Below are positions 1-10,746 of a stretch of 64,000 bases of DNA, one piece after another; position 1 is the first letter of the stretch; each line of letters begins with the position of its first letter. Both the position numbers and the translations under genes were made by a program. The notes beneath the pieces were generated by a model. The model had not been told where the DNA came from. It saw only the letters and a list, made by a program, of their open reading frames with translations, and ran no database searches. This DNA is from Scatophagus argus (taxonomy: Eukaryota; Chordata; Actinopteri; Scatophagidae). Location: the NCBI RefSeq assembly GCF_020382885.2, contig NC_058502.1, positions 12,241,950 through 12,305,949 of the forward strand. Direction: 5' to 3'.

Positions 1-332
1 ATCTTTATTGAAACTGCTCACTTTCTGTTGTACTTCAAGGAAATAAAAGTCTGGCCTTGTTACAACACCCTGTCTTGTACGGCAGCCTTACCTGGCTGTG
101 TGTCAGCCAGGTGTGAACCTCACCAACAGGTCTGCTGTTCATGTTCAGAAATGACAGCAGAATTTTGTTTGCCCAAGATTTCTCCTCTGCCAACTGAGTT
201 CTATAGAAATGGTCTGTGTCTGAGAGAAAGGGCTCCAATTGTACATTTTGATTATCTGAGTTTGGGGGGGGGTCATAACAGTGACAGTTTACCATGTAAA
301 ATTTGTATGTAAGATACATAAGATTGAAAACT

Positions 333-338
333 AATAAA
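333..338 (+). terminator. polyadenylation signal of an upstream plus-strand gene (candidate)
   Basis: An AATAAA hexamer is followed about 15-30 bases later by a T/G-rich stretch (350-378), the usual arrangement of a vertebrate cleavage site and its downstream element. No coding exon is recognisable in 1-332, so this would be the 3' UTR of a gene that lies mostly outside the window. An AATAAA on the opposite strand at 4-9 is an alternative reading, for a minus-strand gene ending here. Confidence 0.45.
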
Positions 339-1002
339 CCATAATAACTTACTTTGTTGCTTTGTGTCTTTGTGTGGTGAATCTGCCTCTGAATGAACTG
401 TACAGGATGTCTGCACTGAATACACTTAGTTGTTTGTTGTTTGGCAAATGAAAGGAAGGTAAATGGGTAGAAATACTGAATTGTCTCCGACATTAGAAGT
501 ACACCCGGTCCAGCACTGATAGCAAAAAAAATGAGCCTTGATTTAATATCTCTGTTAGGGTTCAGTTTGTGGTGTTGTAAACGGCCCAGTTGCATTATTC
601 TTGGACTCGTGGGGAATATTTTTTTATATATATAAAATATTTGCACCTTCGAGATAATTGAAATGTATGAAAAATTGTTTTCATTTATGAATATGTATCA
701 TGCCCAAAATCCTTATATAAACAAACAGTTACTCATATATTTCAATTTTAATTCAACTTATTAAGTACGTATTAATCACTAATTATTTTTTACCTATTGG
801 TTGAATACATTCATGATAGGTATGGCAGAAGCAAAAAAAAAAAAAAGAACAAACAAAAAAAAAAACACCACGAGCCACAGTCGCACAGTGATGACGCGTC
901 AGGTACGCAGATAGTTTGCGACGCGCTTGTTATTTTTTTTCCCCGCAGGATCATTTGGCTGTAAAGTGTTAACAGCAAATCCGACTTCTGTGTTTCAACA
1001 AG
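339..1002. other. intergenic region and npm3 5' flank
   Basis: No exon is recognisable. The stretch from about 605 to 860 is A/T-rich with poly-A runs (832-846 and 852-865). From about 868 the composition turns GC-rich and holds the npm3 promoter. The open frame on the minus strand at 35-646 has no recognisable domain and is taken as chance. Confidence 0.6.
892..901. promoter_or_regulatory. palindromic CRE/MluI-like element in the npm3 promoter
   Basis: TGACGCGTCA is a perfect 10-base palindrome about 100 bases before the npm3 start codon, at the point where A/T-rich DNA gives way to GC-rich DNA. It resembles an ATF/CREB half-site pair joined by CG. Binding is inferred from the motif and its position only. 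Confidence 0.4.
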
Positions 1003-2836
1003 ATGTCTTTTCAGGACGATGAATCCTCGGATCTCGGACTTGCTGGCCAGTCAAAGTTGGAGAGCTTCCTGTTCAGTAAGGACGAATTAAACTCAGTTTA
1101 TCAGTCCGGCTCAGGTGGCGCACACGTGGGTCTCCTCTGTGATGTTCCGACCATGAAGAACCTGCTTTGGCATTTCTAAAATCATCCTACGTTTCTCGTA
1201 CTGTCAGCCGGTGCATTAACTCGCATAAAATGCAGAAATTGTAACACATGGTTCTGGTTTTGTCTCCCAGGCTGCGAGCTGTCGTCCAAAGTACCTTTCT
1301 ACACTTTCCAAGGAGACGAAGAGGAGGACCTGGAGCACTTCCTTGAACTCAGAACAGTATGTACAATTGCAGCAGAGTTTGTATAATGGAATTTAAGCCT
1401 TCGCACCACCACTTAAATGCAGGGCTTACAGAAAAGTGTCTATTCAGTATCCACAGCCATTAACCCATAATTTTGTTGGAATATTTTTTTATGTGCTGAC
1501 GATTCAAATCCACCAGTCAGATCTCGCTTTGGTGGGGCTGCCAACAGTGTGGATAACTGAACGTTTTGTGATTACTGCAGGTTTGTCTTGGAGATGGTGC
1601 CAAGGAGGAGAATAATGTGGTGGAGGTAACAGCCATGAACCATCAAGGAAAGACTATTTCAGTTCCCATCGCCAACCTCCACATCAGCTGTCTGCCCATG
1701 GTACAGTGATTTCTCTCCACGTGCAGGTTAATGGGTGCCACACGTGGTCCAGATGTCTCTTAGTGTTTACCTTTTTTTCCTCAGGTGAGTTTGGGAGAGT
1801 TTGAGCTGAAAGCCCCAGTGACCATCCGGCTGAAGGCTGGGACAGGACCAGTTACCGTCAGCGGGTTGCACCTCATAGGTAACACTTCAGTTCTTCACTT
1901 CACAAAACCTTTTTAACTTTCTGCCCGTGCAAATTAAAATCGCGTCAAAATATCTAACAGTCTAAGTGAATACATCAGTGATGTTCTTCAAGATATGTAG
2001 AAGCTGTATAAAAGGAAAACAATGAACACAGATATGTGCCACTTTAGAGCTGAAATAGTTGTTCCGATGGGTTGATCAAGGGAAAATTGATCAGGAAAAT
2101 AGTAATAATAAATTTACTATTTCACTCTTTTTTTTTTCAGTAAAAATATTAAAAGTTCTCTGGCTCCAGCCGTGATTTCTGTGTTAGTTAACTGGACATA
2201 TTTTTTGGACGGACAAAACAAACTGTTTGAATATGTCAGCTTGGGCTTTTCCCTTAATCACTTAACTGAGAAAAAGATTAAAGAAAAAAAGAAGAATTCA
2301 TACATAATAATGGGAATAGCTGGGCTACAGCCTGAGAAAATAGAGCTTCTGAAATAGTCTGTTTCTTTATTCATTTTCTTTTGTATTTGATCCAACTGCA
2401 TGAAAAGTTAAATGTGTCATACTTTTGATAATTTAAAATTTGATATGTATATTGTCACTTGATTTAAAAAAAAAAATTAAATTAACAATAATCAGTACTG
2501 CGGGAACAGCTCCATGACCAGGATCAGACACCTCCTTTAGCTCCTACTGCTGCTGGTAATGAGTGTGTGCAGCTGCATATTGCTACCTGTGCATAAGGTC
2601 AGCTCAGGGGCAGATTAAATAAAGCCACCTCTCTGGCCTTTTATAATTGAATATCATACCTTAACTCATAGCAATTACAGCGACTGAACATCGTCTTGTT
2701 TTCTTATGCAGCCTCACAGGTCGGAGATTCGGACCTGTCTGATGAAGAAGGGGAAGATGATGATGAGGAAGAGGAGGAGGATGACGAGGAGGAGATCACC
2801 CCCATTAAACCAGCAAAGAAAAAGCAGAGGCAGTAG
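1003..2836 (+). CDS. npm3: nucleoplasmin-3 (histone chaperone family)
   Basis: Five exons: 1003-1075, 1271-1356, 1581-1700, 1785-1878, 2712-2836. They join in frame to a 165-residue protein, close to human NPM3. Residues 20-120 form the nucleoplasmin core: the SFLFSCEL strand, the acidic [12 protein letters not shown] loop, the [11 protein letters not shown] strand, [11 protein letters not shown], and a proline-rich [12 protein letters not shown] strand. A long Asp/Glu tract (about residues 130-152) follows, then a short basic end KPAKKKQRQ. The family forms pentamers that bind histones; NPM3 is a small nucleolar member that partners NPM1 and affects rRNA processing. It lacks the C-terminal RNA-binding domain of NPM1, which together with its length supports NPM3. 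Exons 1 and 2 join within a serine codon where human NPM3 has glycine. The ATG sits in a favourable context (AAG before ATG). Confidence 0.95.
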
Positions 2837-3251
2837 ACGAAGGAGGTCACGGGTGGATTTTTCGAGTGGCTTCACTCACGTGCTGATATGGTTTAAAAAA
2901 AAAAATGCAGCTTTTTTTGTACCAGACGAATACATTTTTAGTTCTTCTTCCACACGGCCAAGTGAACGCTGAGTGTGGTGGCAGCTGAACGTGCTGTAGG
3001 AGGAAGGAACATCACGCCGGACTCTGATATTCTCTCCACTCGTCGAATCCTCACTGGTTTCAGCAGGGTATTCAACTTTGTTTGAGACCTTCACTTATAC
3101 AGGAACTGTTTTTCTATTAAATGCTCCCCCATTGTTTTATACTGTATGTGTTACAGTCACCACTGACATGGATTTATTTCACCGATGGTGGAAAACATGT
3201 CTTTTACCACCAGTGGATTCAGGTATTGTTTGAAGATACTGTTCTTGTAAA

Positions 3252-3257
3252 AATAAA
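3252..3257 (+). terminator. npm3: npm3 polyadenylation signal
   Basis: AATAAA lies 416 bases past the npm3 stop and is followed directly by a TG repeat (3261-3290) that can serve as the GU-rich downstream element. An ATTAAA at 3115-3120 is an upstream alternative. Confidence 0.6.
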
Positions 3258-5430
3258 ATGCGTGTGTGTGCGTGTGTGTGTGCGTGTGCATGTCAGACAA
3301 GAGAAAAAAGGCTTTCCAGATGAATTGATTGCATCTGAATGGTCTAATCAGATGATTTACACACACAGTTTATTAAATGTTTCAGATGCACAAGATTATC
3401 TGCATTTCCAGTTGTTTGTAGTTACAAAATACAGTTTTTTTCTATGTGATGATGTGTCGGTCATTAATGTGAAATTTTGTACTTACAGTGAATGCATCAT
3501 GAAAACATTTGTTTGTGCTTTCATTTATCTCCTGTTTGAACTCATACAAAAAAACATTTTTGGCCTATTACATTAAATTACATACAGCTCTAAATGGTCA
3601 CTTCAGTTTAGTGCCTTCTTTGAAAGACAAACAACACAGCAAAGAGCTTTTAAGGTGGACACACTGGGGTTTAAATCCATTTCAGTCAGTTTATACTGCA
3701 TTTAAAAACTTTTCAATTCCAAAGTATCTAACTTTACAAATACTGATGATTAAATCATCACTCACATTATGACATTCCATTATGCAGGCTTTCATTGGAT
3801 TTAATTGATGGTGACCTGGCAGGCTCTGACAAAACAAGAACAAAATACTGAAATCTTCTAAATTAAATGACTGAAACTGCTCAGATTTTGGCAGGAAAAT
3901 TTTACTCTTGCTTGCAGAAAAAAGTACTGAGGCCCAAAGGTTGCATGGCTTGAGTGGTCTTCAGGCTGAGATAAAAAGCCAGATGTAGAAGAATAAGAAA
4001 CAGAGAAGCTGCAGCTCTGAGAGCTCAACAAATGAATAAATGCAGGTTTTTCCTCAGAAAGCACCACTACCTAAAGTCAGTTGTTGCTGTGTGAAATGAT
4101 CAGCCAAGCCAGCCTTTAACGACCAACAACTCATTGGTTGATGGGTGATGGTAGATTGTGAGTTATCAGTTCAAGCTTTACAAAGGCAGATGTGATTCTA
4201 TCAGGTTACAGTCCACAGCATCTACAAATGCAGACACAATATGATCCCACCTGCACTGTGCAAACATCCTCAGCGTGAACATGATCTTTACCAAGGCAGC
4301 TGTAAACAGCAAGTTGCTATAGCTGCAGAGACGTTCTGGTCTGTCTCATTAGGGCCCCTTGTTGAAGTAGATCCACAGCATTGTATCTTCGCACTTCAGC
4401 ACTACAAAGACAGCCAACAGTATGAGAGGTCCACGGAGGAACTTGATCCCATGAAACAGAAAGTTTGGAAAACAGCTCCCTGCAAAATAATCTACAGATG
4501 GAAAAGATGGTAAAAATCCTCTTAAACATGTTCAGCTATCAACACTCACAGCTCACCTGTATAAAACCAGTCCTCCCGTGTCTCTGTGTGATGACGGACA
4601 CCACAACTGTGCCACAGTGGGACAGGAAAGGGAAATTTTGTGAGAGAAGGTACTAAATGAGAGACACAGAGTGCCAGATGTCCACAAGAGGGTAACACCA
4701 CCACAGTTTTTTTTTCCCCCAGCAACTAAAAGTCAAACCCGGTGTTGTAAGGAAAACATGAGAAATGACCACCAGGTGATGCCCTTGATGGAAGCTTTCT
4801 GTGAACAGGGGGACAAGACAGAGAGAGAACAGGAGCACAAAGACAAGGAGGATAGGGATCCAGGTAATGACACCACATTAGCTGCTCTAGGTTTTGATGA
4901 CGCATTCACAGATCATGAGGGCATCTCAGCTCAGGAGCTAGACTCACTAGACTTAGGCACCACCGGAGGGAGATAACCCTCAGGGGACAGATAGCACATC
5001 ACCGCATAACAATCTTCCAACTGGTTAATGTCACCTTGACATGGAGCAGGTGCTGCTACTGCTTCTTATTTTCTGAATCATAAACCTCATCCAACTAGTG
5101 TGCGCTGAGTGGGAGTTTTGTGAACCTTTACACCACTTTTATTGGGTGTAAAGGTTTTATGGTCCAGCATCTGTGTGCTGCGTTAAGTCCTCACCTTCGT
5201 CTAGAGGTTACAGCTACGTCCAGAGCAGTGCTCCTGTCTGTAGCATAAACAACAAAACAACCTGCCCGTTAACACAGAGGAACATGACAAAGAACTCTTA
5301 CTGACAAATAAAATGCTGTCTTTGATGCTGAGTTCACTTAACATCAAATTTTTACCCATCTTCCTGAGTCTACTGTCAGGACAAGTTCTCAGATCATGTC
5401 CAGGGATGTGTGTCATTGGGCATCAGGATG

Positions 5431-5627
5431 CACTGGTACATAGTCATGCTGGAGTAGAAAAGGACCATCCCCAAACTGTTGCCACAAAGTTGGAAGCTTC
5501 GTCCAAAATGTCTCGGTATGCTGAAGCTTTAAGATTTCCCTTCACTGGAAGTAAAGGGCCGAGCCCAACCCCTGAAAAACAGCCCCATAATGAGTTCTGT
5601 CTGGATACTTTTGTCTATATATTGTAG
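5431..5627 (-). mobile_element. Tc1/mariner-like transposon remnant (internally deleted)
   Basis: Read on the minus strand, this stretch matches from memory the middle of a fish Tc1-type transposase gene: a GLFFRGWARPFTSSEGKS segment, then the part before the catalytic region. Frames are broken. The right end carries the terminal-type sequence TACTTTTGTCTATATATTGTA. A second copy with nearly the same deletion structure lies in rrp12 intron 30 (62117-62343), so this looks like a MITE derived from a Tc1 element rather than a random break. The left end at 5431 is approximate. Confidence 0.7.
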
Positions 5628-6514
5628 CACCTGGCTTGCCAAAAACCCAGATGAAGTATCAGCAATGACAGGTTCAGGCACAATGAGGCATGCCATGTAG
5701 GACAGCTTATATAAAACGGCATCACATTGTTTCCACTTCGGCATGTTTTCTTGCACACTGGGCCACCATGAAGAGCAGTTTATCATCTAATAAGAAATGT
5801 TAAATTAATATTGTTCATAACTGTGTGCCTAAGTCCCTGCCCCATTTGTGCCACCCTGGTCAAATGAGTCCCACACTACGGCAGACAGTACTGTGTCACC
5901 TTCCTTTTCGCTGGAACTCTTTGGCGCATAATTTTGTCTTGCTTTAAACTGATTCCTCTTTTGTATATATGCACCATAAACATAGCAATTTTTGTCTGTT
6001 CTATGAATTTTATGCTCCTTTGCCGCATGTTTTGTATGTCTAAACAAAACTATTTTTGTGACTCTGAGGAAGAAAGCAGAAATTTTTCATTTCATTGTAC
6101 AGGCTAAGCTTCCTCTTTCTCCACATGACAGTGAGGACATTACCTTTATACAACTGTCATGAGTTTCCAAACAGCTTATTCATCAACCATATGAAGTGAA
6201 TCTAATGTTTACATCATTATAGTTATATTTTTCTTCACTGACAACAATGTGGTCGGTTAGTTTAGTTTTTTTGCCACCTGTGGAGTGAAAGAGATGGTCT
6301 GATAGGGCATAGACCTGCTGATCTAAGAAAGTATAATAGATGAGCATAAAGTTCATGGTTGACTAATTCTTAATTTTGAGTATTTTGGATTTAATGCAAA
6401 TACCATGATACAGTGAGAATAATCAAGTAACTGCAAAAGTATCCAACTTCATCTTTGCCAGAGGTTGGCTCTTCACAAACATGACTGATGCTGAGTCACT
6501 CATGTATGGCTCAA

Positions 6515-6871
6515 TCAAATGTGTACAAGTTAGTGGGATCTACTGGCAAAAGAGGAATATAATAATGTTTAGAATTATGTCTTCATTAGTACATAACCAC
6601 ATGAACCTACACGTCGTTGCATTTTTCATTACCTTTGAATGAGGCTTGAATGAGTTTTTGAAGGGGAGGCAGGTCCTCTTCCACAGAGTCTGCCATGTTG
6701 CACCACCATGTTTCTACAGTAGCCCAGAAAGGACAAAACAGACACTGGCTCTAGAGAGAGCCTATCACACTGTACCACTGTAGGTCATGCTTGGAAAGGG
6801 AGGGTGAGGCGAGGGATATTCTGTTGGTTAGATTTTTAGATGCCACTAAACTTTATATGCTGGACCTTAAA
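6515..6871 (-). repeat. percomorph dispersed repeat with 'TTAAAGGTCCAG' type end
   Basis: The stretch closely resembles, from memory, an abundant interspersed repeat of spiny-rayed fishes. Recognisable blocks are the GGGATCTACTGGCAAAAGAG block near 6536, the GTCTGCCATGTTGCACCACC block near 6689, a TTTCTACAGTAGCCCAGAAA block and, at the right edge, GCTGGACCTTAAA, the inverse of the family's usual end. The left edge is eroded. Its class is uncertain: it looks like a short non-autonomous DNA element. No coding capacity is visible. Confidence 0.6.
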
Positions 6872-7552
6872 TAGAAAAGGCTGTGGCCGGTGATGGGAAA
6901 TAAGATAATTCAGCACTGTGGATGGTACGGTTGAACAAGGTGCTGAAACACTGGTTCCCCTGAACAACAGCAATATTAAAAACATCCTTATGTCACATAC
7001 ACAAAAGTGCAAAAGTGCAGTGGAGGTCCTGGGCTCATCTAAAATGCCATTTCTTTAACAGCGTTCAGGTGGAGCTCAGAGTGCTACGGCTCTCTCAGTG
7101 TAGAACAGCTGCTATTCAGTTGTGCCAGGTGGAATCATGCCCTCACACTCATAAACAACACGTCACAACTCAGAACATGTCCTGTTTATAATGAATGAAT
7201 GAATCCATCCAGATATATGCCATGGTCGCCAGAGACGTGTCGTCAGGCTACCAGCAGCTGTCCACCAGTTCTCTGACTCAGTAAAATTATAAGAGGATGT
7301 TGTTGGAAAGTACTGTGAATACAAACACAAGAATAAAACAGAAAGAGAAATTAGATCAAGTCAAATTCAAGGCAAGGTTGGGGAGTTTCCCAAGATTCCT
7401 GCCACATTCATGTATTTCCCTTCAGCTGAAACTCAACAGAACATTGGTTTATGTTACAATGATTTCCACAAGCAAAAAATAGAAGTGGAGATCAATAAAC
7501 ACTGGCCGCGCCTCTTTGTCTTTGATGTTTTTGCGCTGTGTATGTGTATGCA

Positions 7553-7555
7553 TGT

Positions 7556-7594
<39 letters not shown>
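7553..7594. repeat. (TG)n microsatellite
   Basis: A nearly pure TG run of about 40 bases with one TTTG interruption. The open frame across it (valine/cysteine repeats) is a by-product of the repeat. Confidence 0.95.
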
Positions 7595-7595
<1 letters not shown>

Positions 7596-8502
7596 ATGTA
7601 CACTGTTATCCAGGGTCGGATTTTGGCACAGATTTCAAAGGCCCTACCAGATGAAGGTTAGCATTCTGCATAGTTGATGATGATGACGAGGATGATGATG
7701 ATGTCCATGCTCCTGTCAGTGTCACCGGAAGGTCTGGTGCGACTGTGTGCGTTTGTGTGTGTCTGGACTTAGCAACTCATTTCATGCGCACACTATAATA
7801 CTTGAAGGGGTCATGTCAGCCACCTCTCACACCCACTGCTGAACTGACGGGGATGATTGCCAAGCTGCTAACTGTGCAAATGTATTGGGACTATGCCAAT
7901 AATGTACATCAAAGGCCTCCATTACAGAGCAAAACTCCACCCTCAAATGCTCTTCACCTGCTGTATATCACTAGTATGCACTGTTCAGTACACTTCAGCT
8001 ATTCTTTATGAAGTGTTGGTTCTTTGTGAGTTGGCAACTTCCTTTATTTTTAGTTTCCTTTATTTATTTTCAACCTAATGACCTCATCTGATTATTTAAT
8101 GATGGTGCAAAATGATGAATCCACAAACCCATTACGATGGGTTTGTGATCGCTGATTTCTCAGGATGCAAACATCTGTTACAGGATCAGTATTTGACCAA
8201 ATGTTAATTTTTCTGAGACATATGAAATGGTACAAGAAAAGAAACAGAGTGATAGTGCCCACCATAACTCTTACAGCACCTCTAGCCACTGGCTAAAGCA
8301 CACAAACAACAGCTGCACAACAGCTGACAGTTCCCCATGCACTGAAACACACACACGCACACACACTTGTGCACTACAGTCTCACATCCTGTTGCAGGCA
8401 GGGCGTGTTGTACTCATACATATACAGCTCCAACACACCTGCCACAACAGTGCACAGCTGTCAAGTGTATCACCCTTTACCCTGTATGTAACCTCAGAGT
8501 AC

Positions 8503-8503
8503 G

Positions 8504-8537
<34 letters not shown>
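8503..8537. repeat. (CA)n microsatellite
   Basis: A CA run of about 35 bases with one T interruption. Overlapping open frames of Cys-Val or Thr-His repeats on both strands are artefacts of the repeat. Confidence 0.95.
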
Positions 8538-9031
8538 GCCCACTTCTGCACATATATGAGGAAACAGATAGTAAGTGGCTGATTGTGCACTGACACCTGA
8601 GCACACATTTGCTTGTACAACAGGATTCCACTTGCACCAAGTCTGCACACGAGGCACCACTTAACCAAACACACACCAGGCTACACATCCTCTTTCAAGC
8701 TTTAAGTTCGGGCCAACAGATAATGAGATTGAGATGTGTTATGTGTTATGTGTGTTAAGCTGTTATGTAATGATTTGCAATAAAATGTTCCTTATACTAT
8801 CCTATTTTCAATCGCAAATTCAGTCTTCTGTCACATTTAAATCCCCAGTTTGTACAGTTTAAAATAACAAAGTTGATATAAACCTGTAGCTATAAATGAA
8901 ATTATTAACATGCATTAAATTAACGGTATGGCCTAATTCCTAATTCCGTATGCTTTATTAATAATACACACACACACACAAACACACATGCGCACAAAAG
9001 GAACAGCGCTCAAGGGGAATGCTAATAGGCT

Positions 9032-9032
9032 T

Positions 9033-9059
<27 letters not shown>
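9032..9059. repeat. (CA)n microsatellite
   Basis: A pure CA run of 28 bases. A second, shorter CA tract lies 50 bases before it at about 8966-8987. Confidence 0.95.
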
Positions 9060-9064
<5 letters not shown>

Positions 9065-9299
9065 AATGTCAGATTCATGGCACTCTGTAACTAAACCTGA
9101 GCTCCTCCCACTCTTCTGCTTCATGTATTCACTGCTGAAAGAGGCTGGGTTCTGTGGAAAGGATATCACAAACCTCAGTTTTCACTCTCTTGAATTTGAT
9201 TAAGAAAAAAATGAAATCAAGATAGGACAAGAAAGAAGGGAAAACAAAAAAGGAGGCCAGAACATTTTTTAATCAATAAATAAGTGATGTGCCTCACTT

Positions 9300-9800
9300 G
9301 CTCTGTATTCTCTCCACCTCTCTAACCATTTTTTTCTTTTTTCTCTCCTTCCTCTCACCCCTCCACTCCACCCCTCAGTTCGAAAAGGGGGGAAGTGAGG
9401 GGGGTGATGAAAGGAGTCTGAGTGACAGCTAAGTAGATGACTATGCTGTCCCAGCCCTCATTAAAACTCTGTGCTTATATCATCCGCCACTCTCGCCCTC
9501 CTCCTCCTCCTCCTCTTCCTCTGCATCGAGCAAATGATACCCCGGGAGAGGAAGAGACAGAGGCGGGGGGAGGGAGGTGCTGCTCATCAGTTATTCCTGT
9601 TCTCTGACCTAACTTGACAACAAGCTCCAATAATGAGACAAAGAGGTATGAGACAGAGATTTTGCCCGAGACCAGGATGTTGACAAGGAAGTGAACTGTC
9701 CTAAATTGGCAGATAATGGGCCTGCTGTGCCCGGTCTGTAACAGATCATTGTCCAAACCTCCTCCACTGTGTTCCTCTGAATACAGTAGATCTCAAACAT
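9300..9800. other. strand-asymmetric and high-complexity block, candidate regulatory DNA
   Basis: A pyrimidine-rich stretch (about 9335-9378) is followed directly by a purine-rich stretch (9382-9420), and then by CCT repeats (9497-9514). From 9590 to 9780 the sequence becomes non-repetitive with balanced composition, unlike the A/T-rich surroundings. No splice signals or coding frame fit it. A conserved enhancer downstream of trim8 is possible, but nothing in a single sequence proves it. Confidence 0.25.
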
Positions 9801-10137
9801 GTGGTCATCCAGTGTCTCGGTTTTCTTTCCATTTACACGCCTTAACCTATGAATAGATTGTGGGTGATTTGCACTTTTGACTTTTTTTTGTTGTTTTTTT
9901 TTTATTTTACAGGAATTTCTGACATTTCACCTGTTACCCATGGAGTCAAACTGTAAAACCTCTGAACCTAAACAATGTGCTTCTCAGGACAAACAGACCT
10001 CATACTATAAACAAACACAATGTTTAAAATCGTGTCAGTGGGTTTAAAACATACAACCATGGATAAAAGGCCACATGATTACATTAAAATCTGTTCCAAT
10101 GCTTAAAACACAAGGAAAAGGTAAATTAATATGCTTG

Positions 10138-10143
10138 TTTATT
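10138..10143 (-). terminator. trim8: trim8 polyadenylation signal (candidate)
   Basis: AATAAA on the minus strand lies about 600 bases past the trim8 stop codon. It is the first clear hexamer on that strand after the stop, which would give a 3' UTR of about 0.6 kb. Later sites cannot be excluded. Confidence 0.4.
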
Positions 10144-10746
10144 CAATTATTTGCACTGATTTTGGTTTATCCACAATCCTGTATAAAAATTCATGAAAAA
10201 CCTGACAAGCATTTGTAGTCCAGTGTGTTTGTAAAGCCACGTGGACTTTGGAGTGCATGGAGAGGCTCCCTGCATGCTTTCAGCTGCAAACAGGAAATAA
10301 TCAAGAGCTAGGAACTTGCAAGTACAATAAGAGCATGTTAACAGTCTTTTTAGGCACTGAAGTCTCTGGAGTCCCATATCAGGACTCATGATGAAGGATA
10401 TGTTGTTTCTTTAGTTTGCTGCTTGACTGGATTTAAGACTACAATATTCACATTAGCAATTCCAGTTGCATTGAAACAGAAAATAAATAAAAAATACAAA
10501 TGTGCTGTCAAATTAGAGCATTACTAGTGTCAATGTGATTCTGGAAGTAAACAGGACTACCAAGGTTAACAGGGCATGATTTCCCAAAATGGGGTCAAGT
10601 AAATGTCAAAATAACATTACGAAGGCGTGTTGGAGACATAAACTGACAACAAATCTCTGAACCTAAATGGAAAACAATGAAAAGCAAACAAGGAAATTAT
10701 GAGGCCAATTCTGATTTAATACAATAGAACAAATGATTCTGGTTCA

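Larger units (their letters stand above)
3291..10137. other. intergenic region between npm3 and trim8 3' ends
   Basis: No gene is recognised in these 6.8 kb, which separate two convergent genes. The region holds a Tc1-derived fragment, a percomorph dispersed repeat, three long CA/TG microsatellites and a pyrimidine/purine-rich block near 9300-9600. The longest open frames, such as 4671-4976 (+), have no domain, no splice context and no similarity that I recognise. Confidence 0.6.

Noticed and set aside
35-646. 203-codon open frame on the minus strand at the left edge
   Set aside because: No recognisable domain, biased composition and no splice context; it crosses a likely 3' UTR.
4671-4976. 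101-codon open frame with an acidic C-terminal half
   Set aside because: It stands alone, no family is recognised, and upstream and downstream sequence shows no exon structure.
7410-7661. Frames rich in Cys/Val or Thr/His
   Set aside because: They are translations of TG/CA microsatellites, here and at 8227-8690, 8933-9169 and 23606-24168.
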